A stretch of DNA of 61,850 nucleotides from Christensenella hongkongensis (GTDB taxonomy: Bacteria > Bacillota > Clostridia > Christensenellales > Christensenellaceae), in NCBI RefSeq assembly GCF_000981035.1, contig NZ_LAYJ01000105.1, positions 1-61,850 of the forward strand. The letters are read 5' to 3'. Positions 25,140 to 34,154 of this stretch are shown here, piece by piece (the stretch's first letter is position 1; each line of letters starts with the position of its first letter). The notes below the pieces were generated by a model. It did no database searches. It saw only the letters and a program-made list of their open reading frames with translations, and was not told the origin of the DNA. Position numbers and translations under genes: made by a program.

Positions 25140-26315
25140 ATGAAATTAAAAAAGTTTTACGTGGAAAACATGTCGGAGGCAATGAAGGTTCTGAAGGACG
25201 AAATCGGACCGGATGCGGTGATTTTGAGCAGCAAGCAGGTTCGAAAGAAAAAAGGGCCTCTGGGGATTTTTTCTAAAAAAGTATTCGAAGTGGTTGCGGG
25301 TTACGAAGACGAAGCGGTAAAACAGGAAAGGTACAAAGCGCCTCCGGCTGCACCGGCCTTCCAGCCGATGCGAAGCGATGTGCAAAACGCTTACGCTGCC
25401 TCTGCCGCCGCTGCACAACCGCATAATACAGGGAAAGCTCCCGATGCGGAGGGGCTTTCGGACAGCATTGGAGAGCTGCGGAGCCTGATCGGCAAACTGA
25501 GCGAAAAGGTGGATATGCAGCAGCAGCCTGCGGACAGGCGTTTTTCCAAAGACGTCATGGAAGTTTACCGCAAACTTACGGCAGGCGATGTAGATACGGA
25601 AACGGCAGAAGAATTATGTGCTGAAATTGAGAGCGTCTGCAGCAAACGCAGCGCGTCTGCAACAGATGTTGCAAAATCCCTGCTCGAGGAGATGCTCGGA
25701 AAACCACATACGGTTGAATGCACAAAATTCAAGCAGAAGACGGTTTTATTTGCGGGGCCGACGGGTGTTGGCAAAACAACAACGCTCGTTAAGCTCGCTT
25801 ATATGCTCGTTTATGATAAAAAGTTAAACGTGGGGATCATAAACGCGGATGTATTCCGCGTCGCGGCACAGGAGCATTTGAATGCTTACTGCGAAATACT
25901 GAAAACGGATTGCATTACGATTTACAGTCCGGAGGAAATCAAGGATGCGCTTGAAGCCATGAAAGACAAGGATATTGTACTCATCGATACGGCGGGTAAG
26001 GTTTCGGACGATAAGGAGTATCGGCTTGATATCGCTAAGCTTGTACAGCTTGGCAGGATCGATGATATTTATATCACGTTGAGCATGTCTACAGCCCAGC
26101 GCGTGCTCAGCTCGACGATTGCCAATTATTCTTTTCTCAAGCAATACAGTATTATTGCGACCAAAACGGACGAACTGCCCACAAAAGGTCCGCTTGTAAG
26201 CGTTGCAAAGATCAGTGGTATGCCGCTTTCCTATCTAACATGCGGCCAGAATGTACCGGATGACATCAAAGTTGTATCCGCCAAAGAGATCATTACGTCG
26301 ATTTTGGAGAACTGA
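25140..26315 (+). CDS. flhF: SRP-like GTPase FlhF
   Basis: FlhF sets flagellar position and number. From the ATG at 25140 it is 391 residues and begins MKLKKFYVENMSEAMKVLKD, as FlhF proteins do. An in-frame GTG at 25119 is less likely. The basic N-terminal domain and a variable linker lead to the NG GTPase domain with P-loop GPTGVGKTTT (about 206-215), DVFRVAAQEHL and IDTAGK. It is followed directly by flhG, its GTPase activator. Confidence 0.94.
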   Translation: MKLKKFYVENMSEAMKVLKDEIGPDAVILSSKQVRKKKGPLGIFSKKVFEVVAGYEDEAVKQERYKAPPAAPAFQPMRSDVQNAYAASAAAAQPHNTGKAPDAEGLSDSIGELRSLIGKLSEKVDMQQQPADRRFSKDVMEVYRKLTAGDVDTETAEELCAEIESVCSKRSASATDVAKSLLEEMLGKPHTVECTKFKQKTVLFAGPTGVGKTTTLVKLAYMLVYDKKLNVGIINADVFRVAAQEHLNAYCEILKTDCITIYSPEEIKDALEAMKDKDIVLIDTAGKVSDDKEYRLDIAKLVQLGRIDDIYITLSMSTAQRVLSSTIANYSFLKQYSIIATKTDELPTKGPLVSVAKISGMPLSYLTCGQNVPDDIKVVSAKEIITSILEN

Positions 26316-26316
26316 G

Positions 26317-27189
26317 ATGAGTAAACAGGCAGAACATCTTCAGGAAAGAGTGGACGCGGCCTCGAAGAAAGTTGGAGAACCGGCGGACAAAAAAGCAAAA
26401 TTATTTTGCGTTACGAGCGGAAAGGGCGGAGTTGGAAAAACAAGTTTTTCTGTGAATTTTGCGCTGGCGCTTGCGGAATATGGGAAAAAATCGGTAATCA
26501 TCGATGCTGATTTTGGGTTTTCAAATGGCAATATCATGCTCGGGAAAAATTCACAGTATAGTCTGGAACACGTAATCAGCGGCGAAAAAACGCTGGAAGA
26601 CGTAATCGAAGAGTGTTTTCCGGGAGTTTGGTATATTTCCGGAGGCTCCGGGGTTGCAGAGCTATTGGCCCTCAAAGAAGAGCAAATGGAAAAAATTATG
26701 GCACAGCTCATGGGGCTGGAACAGGAAATGGATTATATTCTGTTTGATACGGGGGCAGGGCTGAATCCAAATATCCTGCGGATGATCAGCGCGAGCGATG
26801 AAACGATACTGGTGATTACGCCGGAACCGACCTCGATAATCGACAGCTATGTAATTTTGAAAACAGCCCTCGAGGAGAATGAACAATGTAAAATCAGCGC
26901 GCTCATCAACCGGGCGCCGGAACAGAATGCACAGCTTACGTTTTCCAACTTCTCAGCGGTTGTGAAAAAGCATCTTGATTACGATGTGCGCATGATCGGC
27001 TTTCTTCCCGAGGACACAAGGATGTCGCAGTCAATTTCCGCAATGGTTCCATACATCATACAATACCCGAAAAGCACGGTATCCATGCAGTTGCGGAAAA
27101 TCGCGGAGGAGATTGCGTTCCAGGAAATAAAGGAGCCGCCACGGGGCCTTAAAGGTTTTTTCAGCAGATTAATCAGGCGGAGCAGGTGA
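26317..27189 (+). CDS. flhG: MinD-like ATPase FlhG (YlxH)
   Basis: FlhG stimulates FlhF and controls flagellar number. The ATG at 26317 lies eight bases after TGGAG and one base after the flhF stop; a longer frame from 26251 would overlap flhF and is rejected. The 290-residue protein has the deviant Walker A SGKGGVGKT (about 34-42), the IIDADFG strand and the Walker B-like ILFDTGAG. The C-terminus is basic (RLIRRSR), consistent with membrane association. Confidence 0.93.
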   Translation: MSKQAEHLQERVDAASKKVGEPADKKAKLFCVTSGKGGVGKTSFSVNFALALAEYGKKSVIIDADFGFSNGNIMLGKNSQYSLEHVISGEKTLEDVIEECFPGVWYISGGSGVAELLALKEEQMEKIMAQLMGLEQEMDYILFDTGAGLNPNILRMISASDETILVITPEPTSIIDSYVILKTALEENEQCKISALINRAPEQNAQLTFSNFSAVVKKHLDYDVRMIGFLPEDTRMSQSISAMVPYIIQYPKSTVSMQLRKIAEEIAFQEIKEPPRGLKGFFSRLIRRSR

Positions 27190-27193
27190 GAAG

Positions 27194-27844
27194 ATGACAG
27201 AAAAAACGATGCAGCCAAAATTCGGAGACCTATTGTATATTGAAGTTCCGGAAGAAAATATCATTAAAACGCATATTGAGTTTGTAGAAGGAAACGATAT
27301 TTGGGTACAAGAGATAGCGAGCGAACTGAGGCAGATAAACAATCATAAAAAGCGTTTTGACGTACGCTGCGTGAGACGTAAGGATATTTGTTCGTTTCGT
27401 GTTCAGTTGTTGGGGAGCGAGTGGATTGAAGATATCTGGACGACGCATCTTGGGATTATTTCGCCGATCATGGAGGATGACCGCAGGGAAGCCTACCGCC
27501 TGCAAAAGCTGTTCGACGTTTTGTTGAAGAGGATTGTTGATGGAAGTGAAGAAGAGGAGGCGTGGCAGTGCCAGGGTACGGACATTTCCGATATCGGCCT
27601 TGGCTTCACATGCAGCGTAAAAAACCGTTATCGCTATAAAGTGGGAACGATATTGGGATGCCGGTTTCGGCTTGGCGATACGGAATATGACCTTCGCGCA
27701 AAGGTTGCGCGCGTCATAGACGGAGGAGATGAACGAAACAGGCTTATCCGCGTGGGCGTGCATTTTATTGACCTGGACGATGCGCGCATAGGCAAAAGCC
27801 TGAGGCAGTATATATACCGCCAGCAGGTAAAAGGGCGCAAGTAA
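27194..27844 (+). CDS. PilZ-domain flagellar brake protein (YcgR-like)
   Basis: A 216-residue cytoplasmic protein with an N-terminal YcgR-like domain and a C-terminal PilZ domain (about 95-205). Both c-di-GMP-binding signatures are present: RxxxR within DRREAYR and [D/N]xSxxG within DISDIGLG. YcgR-type proteins slow the motor when c-di-GMP is high. Its position between flhG and sigD is common in Gram-positive flagellar operons. It starts four bases after the flhG stop. Confidence 0.88.
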   Translation: MTEKTMQPKFGDLLYIEVPEENIIKTHIEFVEGNDIWVQEIASELRQINNHKKRFDVRCVRRKDICSFRVQLLGSEWIEDIWTTHLGIISPIMEDDRREAYRLQKLFDVLLKRIVDGSEEEEAWQCQGTDISDIGLGFTCSVKNRYRYKVGTILGCRFRLGDTEYDLRAKVARVIDGGDERNRLIRVGVHFIDLDDARIGKSLRQYIYRQQVKGRK

Positions 27845-27874
27845 GTAAGAGACGCGTAATTGGAGGGAAAGCTT

Positions 27875-28648
27875 TTGACGGATACGGCGGGCGAAAAAGT
27901 GAAGGTTTTATGGGACCGCTATTTCCAGGATCCCTGCGTTGAAAACAAAAATGCGCTTCTGGTACACTACTTGTATCTGGTAAAGGCGATTGTGCTTCGT
28001 ATGATGCCGGTGTATAAGCACCAGAACGATTATGACGACCTGCTCAGTAACGGCGTAATCGGCCTGATGGATGCGATCGACAAATTTGACCCGCAAAAGA
28101 ACGCAAAGTTTGAGACTTACGCAAGTAAACGCATCCGGGGAGAAATACTTGATTATATGCGCCGGCAGGACTGGATATCGACGACGATGCGGGCAAAGAT
28201 CAAAAAGGTACGGGATGCTGTGACAGAGCTTACAATGAAGCTGGAGCGCGAACCGCATGACCAGGAGCTTGCAGATTACCTTGGGTTCAGTGTAAAGCAG
28301 GTTCGCAGCACGCTTAAAGAAGAATATATCTACAATATTATCTCTTTTGAAAGCGTTATTATTGCAGGAACCGGCACGGACGAACCTTTTCGCGTGATCG
28401 ATACGATCCATGATGAAAATCAGGACAATTTACCGGAAAAAAGGCTGGAAAAGCAAGAACTGAGCGAGGTACTGGAAGAGATTATCGGGCAACTCCCGGA
28501 ACAGGAGAAGCTTGTGCTCGACCTGTATTACAGACAGGAGCTGCTTCCAAAGGAAATTGCAGAAATTTTACAGGTGACGAAATCGAGAATATCACAGATC
28601 CATACCAAAGCAATCAATACCATCCGTAAAAAGCTGGCGAAATATTAG
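27875..28648 (+). CDS. sigD: RNA polymerase sigma factor for flagellar genes (SigD/FliA)
   Basis: Sigma-28 factor that recognises TAAA-N15-GCCGATAA promoters. The TTG at 27875 follows GGAGGG at 27862-27867, giving 257 residues; an upstream TTG at 27860 precedes the ribosome site and is rejected. Region 2 ('LLSNGVIGLMDAIDKFDP', 'FETYASKRIRGEILDYMR'), region 3 ('QDWISTTMRAKIKKV') and region 4 ('LPEQEKLVLDLYYRQEL', 'VTKSRISQIHTKAI') are complete. Its antagonist flgM lies 5 kb downstream. Confidence 0.94.
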   Translation: MTDTAGEKVKVLWDRYFQDPCVENKNALLVHYLYLVKAIVLRMMPVYKHQNDYDDLLSNGVIGLMDAIDKFDPQKNAKFETYASKRIRGEILDYMRRQDWISTTMRAKIKKVRDAVTELTMKLEREPHDQELADYLGFSVKQVRSTLKEEYIYNIISFESVIIAGTGTDEPFRVIDTIHDENQDNLPEKRLEKQELSEVLEEIIGQLPEQEKLVLDLYYRQELLPKEIAEILQVTKSRISQIHTKAINTIRKKLAKY

Positions 28649-28659
28649 GGGGGATTTTT

Positions 28660-30402
28660 ATGTCGTTATTCCAGAAAAGAAAACCGGAACAGGAGCCCGT
28701 TGTTTGTGAAGTATCTGCGACGCCTGAGGAACGCGAAGAACAGGCGCAGCCGGAGATGGATACAAAGCAGGATAGAAAAGAGGGTTTGTTTTCACTTGCT
28801 TATGAAGAAGAAGGCGTATATTTTATCATTGAGCCTGCTGAAAATGGAGATACCGTGGTCGCGCCGGATAAGGTTGCGGATTACCTGAAAAGAAAAGAAG
28901 TGGAAGGCGCTGATATGGCGCTTGTTGCGGCACTCATTAAAAAGGGTGCTGCATGCCGTGAAAAAATAGCGGAACCACAGAAGGAGAAAAAGCTTGACGA
29001 AGAGATCAGCATAGAGCTTTCCGGCGACAGGATGCAGGCTTTTCTGACGCTTCATGCGGGAGAAGAAGGCGGAAAAACAATGTCGCTTGAGGAAGTGCTT
29101 GATCAGATGGGCCGCATTTATAAAGTGAAGGCGGGAGTGGATGAGGAACAGATTGCCTTTATGCTTGAAGGAAAAATGTACGGGCAGAAAATTTTGGTTG
29201 CAAAGGGAAAACCGGCGGTGGATGGTGAGAATGGAAAATTGACTTTTCATTTCTCGATGGATGATTTTCTGAAAGTCGATGAAGAACGGGAAGACAGAAT
29301 AGACTTTCGCAATGTCATGAAATTCGAAAAAACAGAGGAAAAACAGGTTCTCGTGTCAAGGAGCTTCGCTACGCCGGGTTCCGATGGTTATGATGTGCTT
29401 GGAATGAGACTACCCGCAAAATGCGGAAAAGACGTTTCTCTGCCGGCGGGGAAAAACGTGCTCATATCGGAGGATAAAAGCCAGCTGACCGCAAAAATCA
29501 GCGGCAAAGCCAGCTATATTGGGGGCAAGGTTTCTGTGCTCCCGCATGTTAAGATTAGCGGCGATGTGGATATGTCGGTGGGAAACATAGACTTTGACGG
29601 CGATGTTGTGATAGGCGGGAATGTGAAATCCGGATTTGTTGTAAAAAGCAGCGGTAGTATTACCGTTCAGGGAATCGTAGAAGCGGCAACGCTTGTAAGC
29701 GGCGGGGATATCGTGATAAAAGGCGGCGTGAGCGGCGCGAGCAAAGGAAGGCTTGAAGCGGAAAACGATGTTGTGACTTCATACATGGAACGCTCAGAAG
29801 TAAGCGCTGGAGGGAACGTGATCTCGGGCTCCGTACTGCATTGCCGCGTGGTATGCGAGGGCGCGGCAAATGTAGTGCTTGGCAAGGGAGCATTGATTGG
29901 AGGGTATACCAGCGCAGGGAAACATATCGCTGCAAAAACGATCGGTACGGAGGCGGGAATTGAGACCGTATTGGAGGTGGGCGCTCTGCCGAAGAAACGC
30001 CAGAGGCTAAAGGAGCTTGAAGCCGAGCTTAAGGCCGTTTCCGCCAAGATAGACAGGCTGGAGCTCGCGCTGCAACAGGCACAGAAAAACACCTCGCAGG
30101 AGGCTGGGAAAGCCCGGCTTGACGTTGTTATCAGGATTTCGCAAATGAAAAAGCAGCAGGAAGCAATGAAGACGGAAGCGGAAGAACTAAGTGGACTCAT
30201 GGCGGGCGCGGGCGGTGGATGTGTCCATGTGCTTGGCAGGATTTATCCGGGAGTGAAAATACATATTGGTTCTGTAACGATGCCTGTTTCGATTGAAAAC
30301 CAGTACGTGACCTATAGCAGGATCGGCCCTGATATCACATCTGCGCCCTGCCGGTTCGATCCGCAGACAGATCCAACCGTAAAAAGGGGGAACAAACGAT
30401 GA
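28660..30402 (+). CDS. FapA family protein (DUF342), flagellar assembly protein A
   Basis: A 580-residue protein. A variable N-terminal region leads to the repetitive beta-helix-like FapA core (about 200-430), rich in 'v.v.GdV..g..I...gsv.V.G.V'. A coiled coil follows (about 445-520). FapA proteins are widespread in flagellar operons of Firmicutes. Their precise function is unresolved. GGGGGGA precedes the ATG. The next gene overlaps its stop by four bases. Confidence 0.85.
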   Translation: MSLFQKRKPEQEPVVCEVSATPEEREEQAQPEMDTKQDRKEGLFSLAYEEEGVYFIIEPAENGDTVVAPDKVADYLKRKEVEGADMALVAALIKKGAACREKIAEPQKEKKLDEEISIELSGDRMQAFLTLHAGEEGGKTMSLEEVLDQMGRIYKVKAGVDEEQIAFMLEGKMYGQKILVAKGKPAVDGENGKLTFHFSMDDFLKVDEEREDRIDFRNVMKFEKTEEKQVLVSRSFATPGSDGYDVLGMRLPAKCGKDVSLPAGKNVLISEDKSQLTAKISGKASYIGGKVSVLPHVKISGDVDMSVGNIDFDGDVVIGGNVKSGFVVKSSGSITVQGIVEAATLVSGGDIVIKGGVSGASKGRLEAENDVVTSYMERSEVSAGGNVISGSVLHCRVVCEGAANVVLGKGALIGGYTSAGKHIAAKTIGTEAGIETVLEVGALPKKRQRLKELEAELKAVSAKIDRLELALQQAQKNTSQEAGKARLDVVIRISQMKKQQEAMKTEAEELSGLMAGAGGGCVHVLGRIYPGVKIHIGSVTMPVSIENQYVTYSRIGPDITSAPCRFDPQTDPTVKRGNKR

Positions 30403-30725
30403 TTAAGGGGATTGATGCGCAGATTATGATACAAAAATCTGTCGATTATGCCAAACAGGTTTCAGATCATGTGAACCGCGCGGAGCAGGGAAAGGATTTC
30501 ATGACGCAGATGGAGCAGGCAAAGATTGCGCGGGATGCGGAGACCGTAAATAAGACGGACGAAGCGGAGCAGGGACGTATCAGAAGAGAAAAAGAAAGCG
30601 GCAGCGGGGGCCAGGAACCGGAGCAACGCGAGGCACGGGAAGAGGAAACGTCCGCAGACGACATTGGAAACACACTGACGGAAAAAGAAAAAATGCTGGG
30701 ATCGGAGATCGACATCAATATTTAG
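30399..30725 (+). CDS. Small hydrophilic protein of the flagellar operon, unknown
   Basis: A 108-residue protein, highly charged (Glu/Lys/Arg/Gln), with no membrane segment or cysteine. Its ATG overlaps the fapA stop (ATGA), so it is translated with fapA. The N-terminus 'IDAQIMIQKSVDYAKQVSDHV' may form a helix; the rest appears disordered. No family was recognised. It could be a partner or adaptor for FapA, which is only inferred from coupling. Confidence 0.7.
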   Translation: MIKGIDAQIMIQKSVDYAKQVSDHVNRAEQGKDFMTQMEQAKIARDAETVNKTDEAEQGRIRREKESGSGGQEPEQREAREEETSADDIGNTLTEKEKMLGSEIDINI

Positions 30726-30739
30726 GAGCGAAAGTTTTT

Positions 30740-31243
30740 ATGGGAGCGGAATATTATATATTTGCATTGTTCGTATTCTGCCTTGCACTGATCATTGTTT
30801 TTCTGGTGCTGAAGGGCAGAAAGAAAAACAGGACGGAGGACGACGGCGCACTGGAAGAAAAAAAACAGGAAATCATGCTTGCGATGTTTGAAGCGGAGCA
30901 GTTACTTGCCGAGCTCAAGGACTATGTAAAAAACAGCGAGGAAAAAATATCATTGCAGCTTCGTCGTATGGAAATGGATATACAGGCATTTGAACTTGCA
31001 AAAGAAAAGGATTCTATGTTGAGGCGGCAACCTGTAGCTGAATTTAAAACAGCTGATCCGGAAGAAAAAACGCTGTCGCAGGAGAATGTGAAAGCCCAGA
31101 ACGGAAAAGAGCTTTATCAAGAGGCGGAACAGATGAGGCGCAGCGGTATGAACGTCGCGCAGATCGCCCGGACGCTTCATATATCCGCAGGCGAAACAAA
31201 TTTGATTCTGAAGATGGCGGGAGAGGCAAAAACCACTTCTTAA
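30740..31243 (+). CDS. Membrane-anchored coiled-coil protein with HTH-like tail (DUF6115-like)
   Basis: The protein is 167 residues. It has an N-terminal membrane helix (about 5-25), a helical coiled-coil region (about 40-85) and a C-terminal helix-turn-helix-like segment, 'YQEAEQMRRSGMNVAQIART' followed by LHISAGETNLIL. This resembles the DUF6115/DUF2802 proteins found after fapA in many clostridial flagellar operons. Its function is unknown. It is the last gene before the sigma-28 promoter at 31285, with no clear terminator in between. Confidence 0.68.
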   Translation: MGAEYYIFALFVFCLALIIVFLVLKGRKKNRTEDDGALEEKKQEIMLAMFEAEQLLAELKDYVKNSEEKISLQLRRMEMDIQAFELAKEKDSMLRRQPVAEFKTADPEEKTLSQENVKAQNGKELYQEAEQMRRSGMNVAQIARTLHISAGETNLILKMAGEAKTTS

Positions 31244-31284
31244 CGCAATATAGCACGCTAAATTGATTAAAATGCGAAAATTAC

Positions 31285-31311
31285 TAAAAAAAAATAAAAA
31301 AGCAACGATAT
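31285..31311 (+). promoter_or_regulatory. Sigma-28 promoter of the rod/hook-associated operon
   Basis: TAAA at 31285-31288, exactly 15 bases (A/T-rich), then AACGATAT at 31304-31311. The next ATG is at 31348, preceded by TAGGAG. Confidence 0.75.
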
Positions 31312-31347
31312 ATACATAGAGTAATAGGAAGATTAGGAGATCATAAG

Positions 31348-32103
31348 ATGATTAGAAGCTTTTATATTGCCGGAACAGGAATGCTGACGCAACGTTCCAA
31401 GATGGATGTGGTCATAAATAATATTACAAATTCGGATACGACCGGTTATAAAAAGGATCAGGTGGTAACCCGTTCCTTTGAGGATATGCTGCTGGACCGG
31501 CTCAACGATCCTTCTATATTATCGCAGACTCGAGTAGGCGGCCAAAATACCGGAATTTATGTAGATGAGCTGTCGGTTGATTTTTCGCAGGGGCCGATGC
31601 AAACGACTGAGCAGCAGACCGATCTTGCGATTTCGGGAGATGGTTTTTTCTGTGTGCGTACGCCACAGGGAGTGCGGTATACGCGCAGCGGAAATTTTCA
31701 GGTTGACCTGAATGGCAATTTGTTAACGCAGGAAGGCTATAATGTGTTAGGACAGAACGGCGCGCCAATCAACGTTGGCACAGGGGAATTCAAGGTGACG
31801 CAGGATGGCGGCGTTTATGTGAACGGTCAGGCTGTCGGGCGGCTACAAATCGTGCAATTTGCCGACAACACAGTACTGCGAAAAGCGGGAGACAACCTGT
31901 ATTATCCCTATAACGGCGCACAGCCTGCGGTGATGCAGAACCCAACGGTAGCGCAGGGGATGCTGGAAGGCTCAAACCTTGATATCGGGCGCGAAATGGC
32001 GGAGATGCTGATGACAAACAGGGTCTATGAAAGCAATCAGCGTATTTTGCAGATGGCGGACGACTCGCTTTCCAAGACAGTAAACGATATCGGAAGATTT
32101 TAG
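31348..32103 (+). CDS. Flagellar hook-basal body (distal rod) protein, FlgF/FlhO type
   Basis: The 251-residue rod protein has the N-terminal family motif 'MDVVINNITNSDTTGYKKDQ', the central FlgE/F/G domain ('AISGDGFFCVRTPQGVRYTR') and the C-terminal 'EGSNLDIGREMAEMLMTNRVYES' D0 helix (pattern). It is first of two paralogous genes in tandem and resembles the FlhO/FlhP arrangement. Which of the two is FlgF and which FlgG cannot be settled by eye. Confidence 0.88.
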   Translation: MIRSFYIAGTGMLTQRSKMDVVINNITNSDTTGYKKDQVVTRSFEDMLLDRLNDPSILSQTRVGGQNTGIYVDELSVDFSQGPMQTTEQQTDLAISGDGFFCVRTPQGVRYTRSGNFQVDLNGNLLTQEGYNVLGQNGAPINVGTGEFKVTQDGGVYVNGQAVGRLQIVQFADNTVLRKAGDNLYYPYNGAQPAVMQNPTVAQGMLEGSNLDIGREMAEMLMTNRVYESNQRILQMADDSLSKTVNDIGRF

Positions 32104-32116
32104 GGGTGAATAGATT

Positions 32117-32881
32117 ATGATGCAGGGAACATACACGGCGGCGCTTGGCATCGCTTCGCAGCAAAAAAGGCTGGATACCATTGCCAACAATATTGCGAAT
32201 ATCGATACGAACGGATATAAGACCAGCAGAACCGATTTTAAGGATGCGCTTTATTACAATATGTCAAGGGTAGAACAGCCGCAGGATACCAACAATATGC
32301 GAAAAGGCGTTGGAACGCTTGTCTCCGGGATCAGCAGGATTTATACGCCGGGCGCGTATAAGGAAACGGGCATGGAAACGGACTGCTATATTAACGGAGA
32401 AGGATTTTTCATGGTACAGTCGCAGGACGGGCAGGTATATTATACACGCGATGGAAATTTTGCGAAAAGCTCGCAGGCGGATGGAGAATACCTTGTGAAC
32501 GGAAACGGCTATTATGTCCTTGGCAGGGACGGTCAGAGGATACGTCTCGAGGGAACCAAGCTTGAAATATCGCCCGAGGGGAATATTTCGGCGGGAAACG
32601 GGGCAGAACCCTACGCTGCGCTTGGGCTTGTAACGTTTCCAAATCAAAAAGGACTGACTGCTGCATCGGGAAACCTGTTTACCGCTTCTGCAGCTTCAGG
32701 ACAACCGCAGGCAGCCGGAGAGGAAACAACCGTGATCCAGAAGGCGCTTGAAGGTTCTAACGTCAATCTGGCGGAAGAGTTCTCCAGCATGATTCGCGCT
32801 ACGCGTGCGCTACAATTATCTTCACGGGCGCTTTCCATGGCAGATCAGATGGATGGTACGGCAAACTCAATCAGGAGATAG
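32117..32881 (+). CDS. Flagellar hook-basal body (distal rod) protein, FlgG/FlhP type
   Basis: The 254-residue paralogue of the preceding gene has 'RLDTIANNIANIDTNGYKTS' at the N-terminus and 'INGEGFFMVQSQDGQVYYTR' in the centre. The C-terminal helix includes 'EEFSSMIRATRALQLSSRAL'. It probably forms the distal rod. It sits 13 bases after the previous gene in the same transcript. Confidence 0.87.
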   Translation: MMQGTYTAALGIASQQKRLDTIANNIANIDTNGYKTSRTDFKDALYYNMSRVEQPQDTNNMRKGVGTLVSGISRIYTPGAYKETGMETDCYINGEGFFMVQSQDGQVYYTRDGNFAKSSQADGEYLVNGNGYYVLGRDGQRIRLEGTKLEISPEGNISAGNGAEPYAALGLVTFPNQKGLTAASGNLFTASAASGQPQAAGEETTVIQKALEGSNVNLAEEFSSMIRATRALQLSSRALSMADQMDGTANSIRR

Positions 32882-32907
32882 AGCTTACAAGCCAGGAGTG
32901 AATAAAT

Positions 32908-33330
32908 ATGGTAAATAATTTCAGGACGTGTAAATATTGCGGAACTATTTTCCAATATATGGGCAATGCCTTTTGCCCCAAATGCCTGAGGGAGATGGAT
33001 GAAAAATTTTCAATCGTTAAAAATTTCCTGTACGAAAACCCGGGCGCTTCCGTCGCCCAAATTTCAGAAGATACTGAGATCGATGAAAAAATGATTCTTT
33101 ATTTTCTGCGGGAAGGGCGTCTGGAGATGATCACGCCGGACGGCTCGCTCGTGTGTGAAAAATGCGGGGCGCCAATTACAAGCGGACGCCTATGCAATCA
33201 TTGCAGGAGCTCGCTTACAAGTATACTGGATAAAGCGCTTCCACCAAAAACTGCGGTGCAAAAGAGTGAAAAAAACAATGTGGGACGCAAGGTAAGAGAT
33301 AAGCTCCATGTGGACGTAACAAAAAAGTAA
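32908..33330 (+). CDS. YvyF-like flagellar operon protein with zinc ribbons
   Basis: The protein is 140 residues. An N-terminal CKYCG...CPKC zinc ribbon (C8, C11 and CPKC near 28-31) is followed by a winged-helix-like middle ('ASVAQISEDTEIDEKMILYF') and a second CEKCG...C.HC ribbon near 90-107. This matches the family found immediately before flgM in Bacillus and Clostridia (YvyF). Its role is probably regulatory but unproven. Confidence 0.8.
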   Translation: MVNNFRTCKYCGTIFQYMGNAFCPKCLREMDEKFSIVKNFLYENPGASVAQISEDTEIDEKMILYFLREGRLEMITPDGSLVCEKCGAPITSGRLCNHCRSSLTSILDKALPPKTAVQKSEKNNVGRKVRDKLHVDVTKK

Positions 33331-33342
33331 GGAGAAACACAA

Positions 33343-33657
33343 ATGAAAATTGATGCGACAACGTCGGTTTACGCAGTAGAACGTTACCGCGCAATTACCA
33401 ATAAGAATAGTATTCAGGCTGAAATGCCGGAGCAGCGGGACGAAATACAGATTTCAGACGACGCAGCTTCGTTTTCTGAGGCGTTTCAGGTGGCGCGGGA
33501 AACCTTAAATACCAGACTGGAAACTTCGGATACACAGCGGATCGGCATGATTCGCCAGTCGATTGAGGATGGAAGCTACCAGATCAAAACAAGCGAGCTG
33601 GCAAACAGGATTTTGGCGAATTATAACGTTGTGAAAGAGGATGCAGCCAATGGTTGA
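33343..33657 (+). CDS. flgM: Anti-sigma-28 factor FlgM
   Basis: FlgM holds SigD inactive until the hook is finished and FlgM is exported. The 104-residue protein has a disordered N-terminal half and the C-terminal sigma-binding segment ('RIGMIRQSIEDGSYQIKTSE', then LANRILANYN). It overlaps flgN, as in many species. AAGGAG precedes the ATG. Confidence 0.9.
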   Translation: MKIDATTSVYAVERYRAITNKNSIQAEMPEQRDEIQISDDAASFSEAFQVARETLNTRLETSDTQRIGMIRQSIEDGSYQIKTSELANRILANYNVVKEDAANG

Positions 33658-34144
33658 AAGGTTGGTTGGAGCACTCGACCAACTGAGTGCGCTTTATGAA
33701 AAGATGCTGGAGCTTTCCACGAGGAAAAATGAGTGCATTGTAAAAAGCGACGTACAGGCAGTCGGCGATATTGTGAAAGAAGAATGGCTGCTTTTGAGCG
33801 AGATTGGCAAGGCGGAGGAAGAACGCGCACGGGTTGTATGCGAAATCGACGCCGGCGTGGTGGCGGGCACTGAAAATATTACCGTACAGAATGTAATCGA
33901 CGCTGCGCAGGGAGAAGAGAAAAAACGCCTGTCTGCCGTGGTGGATCGGCTGAAAGCATTGATCGATATGCAAAAAAAACTGAATGCGGAAAGCCGGGCG
34001 CTCATCGAGCTGCAATTACAATATGTAGATTTTATGATCAATACTTTTTTGAAGGAACCACAGGTGAGCAATATCTATGGAAATTCAGGAATTGTAGAAG
34101 AGACGGAAACGGAACACAAGGGAATTATCGATAATCAGGTGTGA
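33650..34144 (+). CDS. flgN: FlgN chaperone for FlgK and FlgL
   Basis: A helical chaperone of about 164 residues that escorts the hook-filament junction proteins, encoded immediately before them. I prefer the ATG at 33650, nine bases after AGAGG; an in-frame ATG at 33641 is closer to that site. It contains the FlgN-like 'LSALYEKMLELSTRKNECIV' helix. It overlaps flgM by eight bases. Confidence 0.87.
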   Translation: MVERLVGALDQLSALYEKMLELSTRKNECIVKSDVQAVGDIVKEEWLLLSEIGKAEEERARVVCEIDAGVVAGTENITVQNVIDAAQGEEKKRLSAVVDRLKALIDMQKKLNAESRALIELQLQYVDFMINTFLKEPQVSNIYGNSGIVEETETEHKGIIDNQV

Positions 34145-34154
34145 GGAGCAATAA

